Positions 5,432 through 6,559 of a DNA stretch of 6,559 bases are shown piece after piece (position 1 is the first letter of the stretch; the number at the start of each line of letters is the position of its first letter). The stretch is from Desulfobacteraceae bacterium (GTDB lineage: Bacteria; Desulfobacterota; Desulfobacteria; Desulfobacterales; UBA11574): NCBI GenBank assembly GCA_002868985.1, contig PKTV01000421.1:1-6559 (forward strand), in the 5' to 3' direction. The notes under the pieces were generated by a model. It was not told the origin of the DNA and searched no databases. It worked only from the letters and a program-made list of their open reading frames with translations. The position numbers and the translations under genes were made by a program.

Positions 5432-6559
5432 ATGCATCTCGACCATTCACCTCCGCAAAGAGTTGCCTGGTTCGTCTGGGGCTCGGGCGCTCTTTTTTAC
5501 CTGATGGGCTTTTTTCATCGCGTGGCACCGGCCGTAATGACTGAAGAGCTGATGAGAGAGTTCAACATAAATGCGACCGCACTGGGTAACCTGTCCGCTT
5601 TCTATTTCTACAGCTACGTAGCCATGCAAATCCCCACAGGTATTCTCGCCGACACTTGGGGACCCCGCCGGCTACTCACCATCGGATCACTGGTTGCCGG
5701 AATCGGGACACTGCTCTTTGCCTTGGCCCCACAGATTATTTGGGCCTATTTGGGCCGATTGTTAATCGGCGGCTCCGTTGCTGTGGCCTTTGTCGGATTA
5801 CTAAAAGTAGCAAACAATTGGTTTCCTCCGCGCCACTATGCCATGGTATCGGGAGTGGCACTGTTTTTTGGCATTGTCGGTGCTGTTTTTGCAGGGGCCC
5901 CACTGCGGCTGCTCATGAATCATTGTTCCTGGCGGATCGTCATTTTTCTGTCGGCACTGGTAACCTTTGTTCTCTCTTTGAACATTTGGTTCTTTGTCAG
6001 GGACTATCCCCACGAAAAAGGATATGCGAATTATGGCGACACCGAAATAACTGCCGGCAAAAGCTCGCATCAAAAGATAATACAGGGTGTTGTTGAAGTA
6101 TTCAACTATCCGAATACATGGTTTCTGTGTGTTATACCCGGGGGGCTTGTCGGTTGTGTGCTTACATTCTCCGGCCTTTGGGGGGTTCCCTTTCTCACGA
6201 CACACCACGGATTGTCGCCACCCCTAGCAGCGGCGATGACATCCACGCTACTGGTGGCGTGGGCAATTGGCGGCCCCATTTTCGGTTGGCTTTCAGATCG
6301 TCTGGGGCACCGCAAACGACTCTATCTCGCCGGAAGCATCATATCAATCGCCGGATGGCTTTCTATAACCTTTATTACGAAAATTCCGGTTTATGGGCTC
6401 GTCGGAATGCTTTTGGTGACAGGCTTTAGCTCCGGCTGCATCATTATCACTTTTGCATTTGCTAAAGAATCGGTTCCCGCCTATCTCTCTGGAACGGTTT
6501 CAGGTGTCGTCAATATGGGGGTCATGATGGGGCCTACATTACTGCAACCTGCGGTGGGC
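5432..6559 (+). CDS. Major facilitator superfamily transporter (3' end outside the window)
   Basis: An open frame of 376 codons from ATG at 5432 to the right edge, with no stop. It is an inner-membrane secondary transporter with about 11 of 12 expected helices visible: roughly 11-33, 48-70, 80-99, 103-124, 137-156, 167-189, then a cytoplasmic loop (190-226), then 228-250, 265-286, 297-313, 319-342 and 354 onward. The MFS motif A appears twice, as GILADTWGPRR (70-80) after helix 2 and FGWLSDRLGHRKR (284-296) after helix 8. Arg109 in LGRLLIGG fits the helix-4 Arg motif. An N-terminal segment FFHRVAPAVM precedes the first periplasmic loop. About 40-60 residues are probably missing. The ATG is the first start after an in-frame TAA at 5411-5413; the ribosome site is weak (GGGG at 5423-5426). 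The substrate is unknown. The gene is divergent from the two-component operon and has its own strong promoter, so regulation by that system is plausible but unproven. Confidence 0.93.
   Translation, partial: MHLDHSPPQRVAWFVWGSGALFYLMGFFHRVAPAVMTEELMREFNINATALGNLSAFYFYSYVAMQIPTGILADTWGPRRLLTIGSLVAGIGTLLFALAPQIIWAYLGRLLIGGSVAVAFVGLLKVANNWFPPRHYAMVSGVALFFGIVGAVFAGAPLRLLMNHCSWRIVIFLSALVTFVLSLNIWFFVRDYPHEKGYANYGDTEITAGKSSHQKIIQGVVEVFNYPNTWFLCVIPGGLVGCVLTFSGLWGVPFLTTHHGLSPPLAAAMTSTLLVAWAIGGPIFGWLSDRLGHRKRLYLAGSIISIAGWLSITFITKIPVYGLVGMLLVTGFSSGCIIITFAFAKESVPAYLSGTVSGVVNMGVMMGPTLLQPAVG

Noticed and set aside
5656..6096. Plus-strand open frame inside the transporter gene
   Set aside because: Its Cys- and His-rich translation is an out-of-frame reading of hydrophobic transporter codons, with no ribosome site or domain.
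5801..6208. Long open frame on the minus strand within the transporter gene
   Set aside because: It lies opposite a clear MFS coding frame with two motif A copies. Its translation is low-complexity and polar with no recognisable domain, so it is a shadow.

Overview
The window looks like chromosomal DNA from an anaerobic or facultative bacterium, most plausibly a Desulfobacterota (delta-proteobacterial) relative. That placement is an inference. It rests on the combination of an iron-sulfur-type 4-hydroxybutyryl-CoA dehydratase-like flavoprotein, an exported MsrA-MsrB fusion and a BaeS/OmpR-type two-component pair, on moderate base composition by eye, and on clear Shine-Dalgarno sequences. No mobile element, rRNA, tRNA or CRISPR array is visible.

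Layout. Positions 1-132 are the 3' end of an unrecognised plus-strand gene. It converges on a minus-strand gene (197-1660) for a 487-residue HpaB / 4-hydroxybutyryl-CoA dehydratase-superfamily protein. This protein keeps candidate [4Fe-4S] ligands but appears to differ at active-site positions. A 278-bp divergent region follows, holding a candidate promoter for the minus-strand gene and three TCTTTA repeats spaced exactly 11 bp apart. It separates that gene from plus-strand msrAB (1939-3147), a membrane-anchored or exported methionine sulfoxide reductase fusion with a methionine-rich linker. Directly after the msrAB stop lies a 31-codon open remnant (3152-3247) resembling the C-terminus of a heavy-metal-associated (HMA/MerP-like) domain, with no start codon near its beginning.

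The second half holds a two-component operon on the minus strand. An OmpR-family response regulator (4362-5057) overlaps by 4 bp the start of a sensor histidine kinase (3271-4365). Divergent from it, across 374 bp of non-coding DNA, is a major facilitator superfamily transporter (from 5432) that runs off the right edge. The transporter has a near-consensus sigma-70 promoter (TTGACA, 17 bp, TATATT) and a perfect 15-bp dyad at the predicted transcription start.

How the genes may work together. The kinase and regulator form one signalling unit. Their divergent arrangement with the transporter makes that transporter, and the regulator's own gene, the most likely targets, but no sequence evidence proves this. 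MsrAB is a self-contained repair enzyme for oxidised methionine outside the cytoplasm. The dehydratase-like enzyme has no visible pathway partners. I found no convincing new multi-gene system. The best leads are the divergent active site of the dehydratase-like protein, the methionine-rich MsrAB linker, the HMA-like remnant and the phased repeats.
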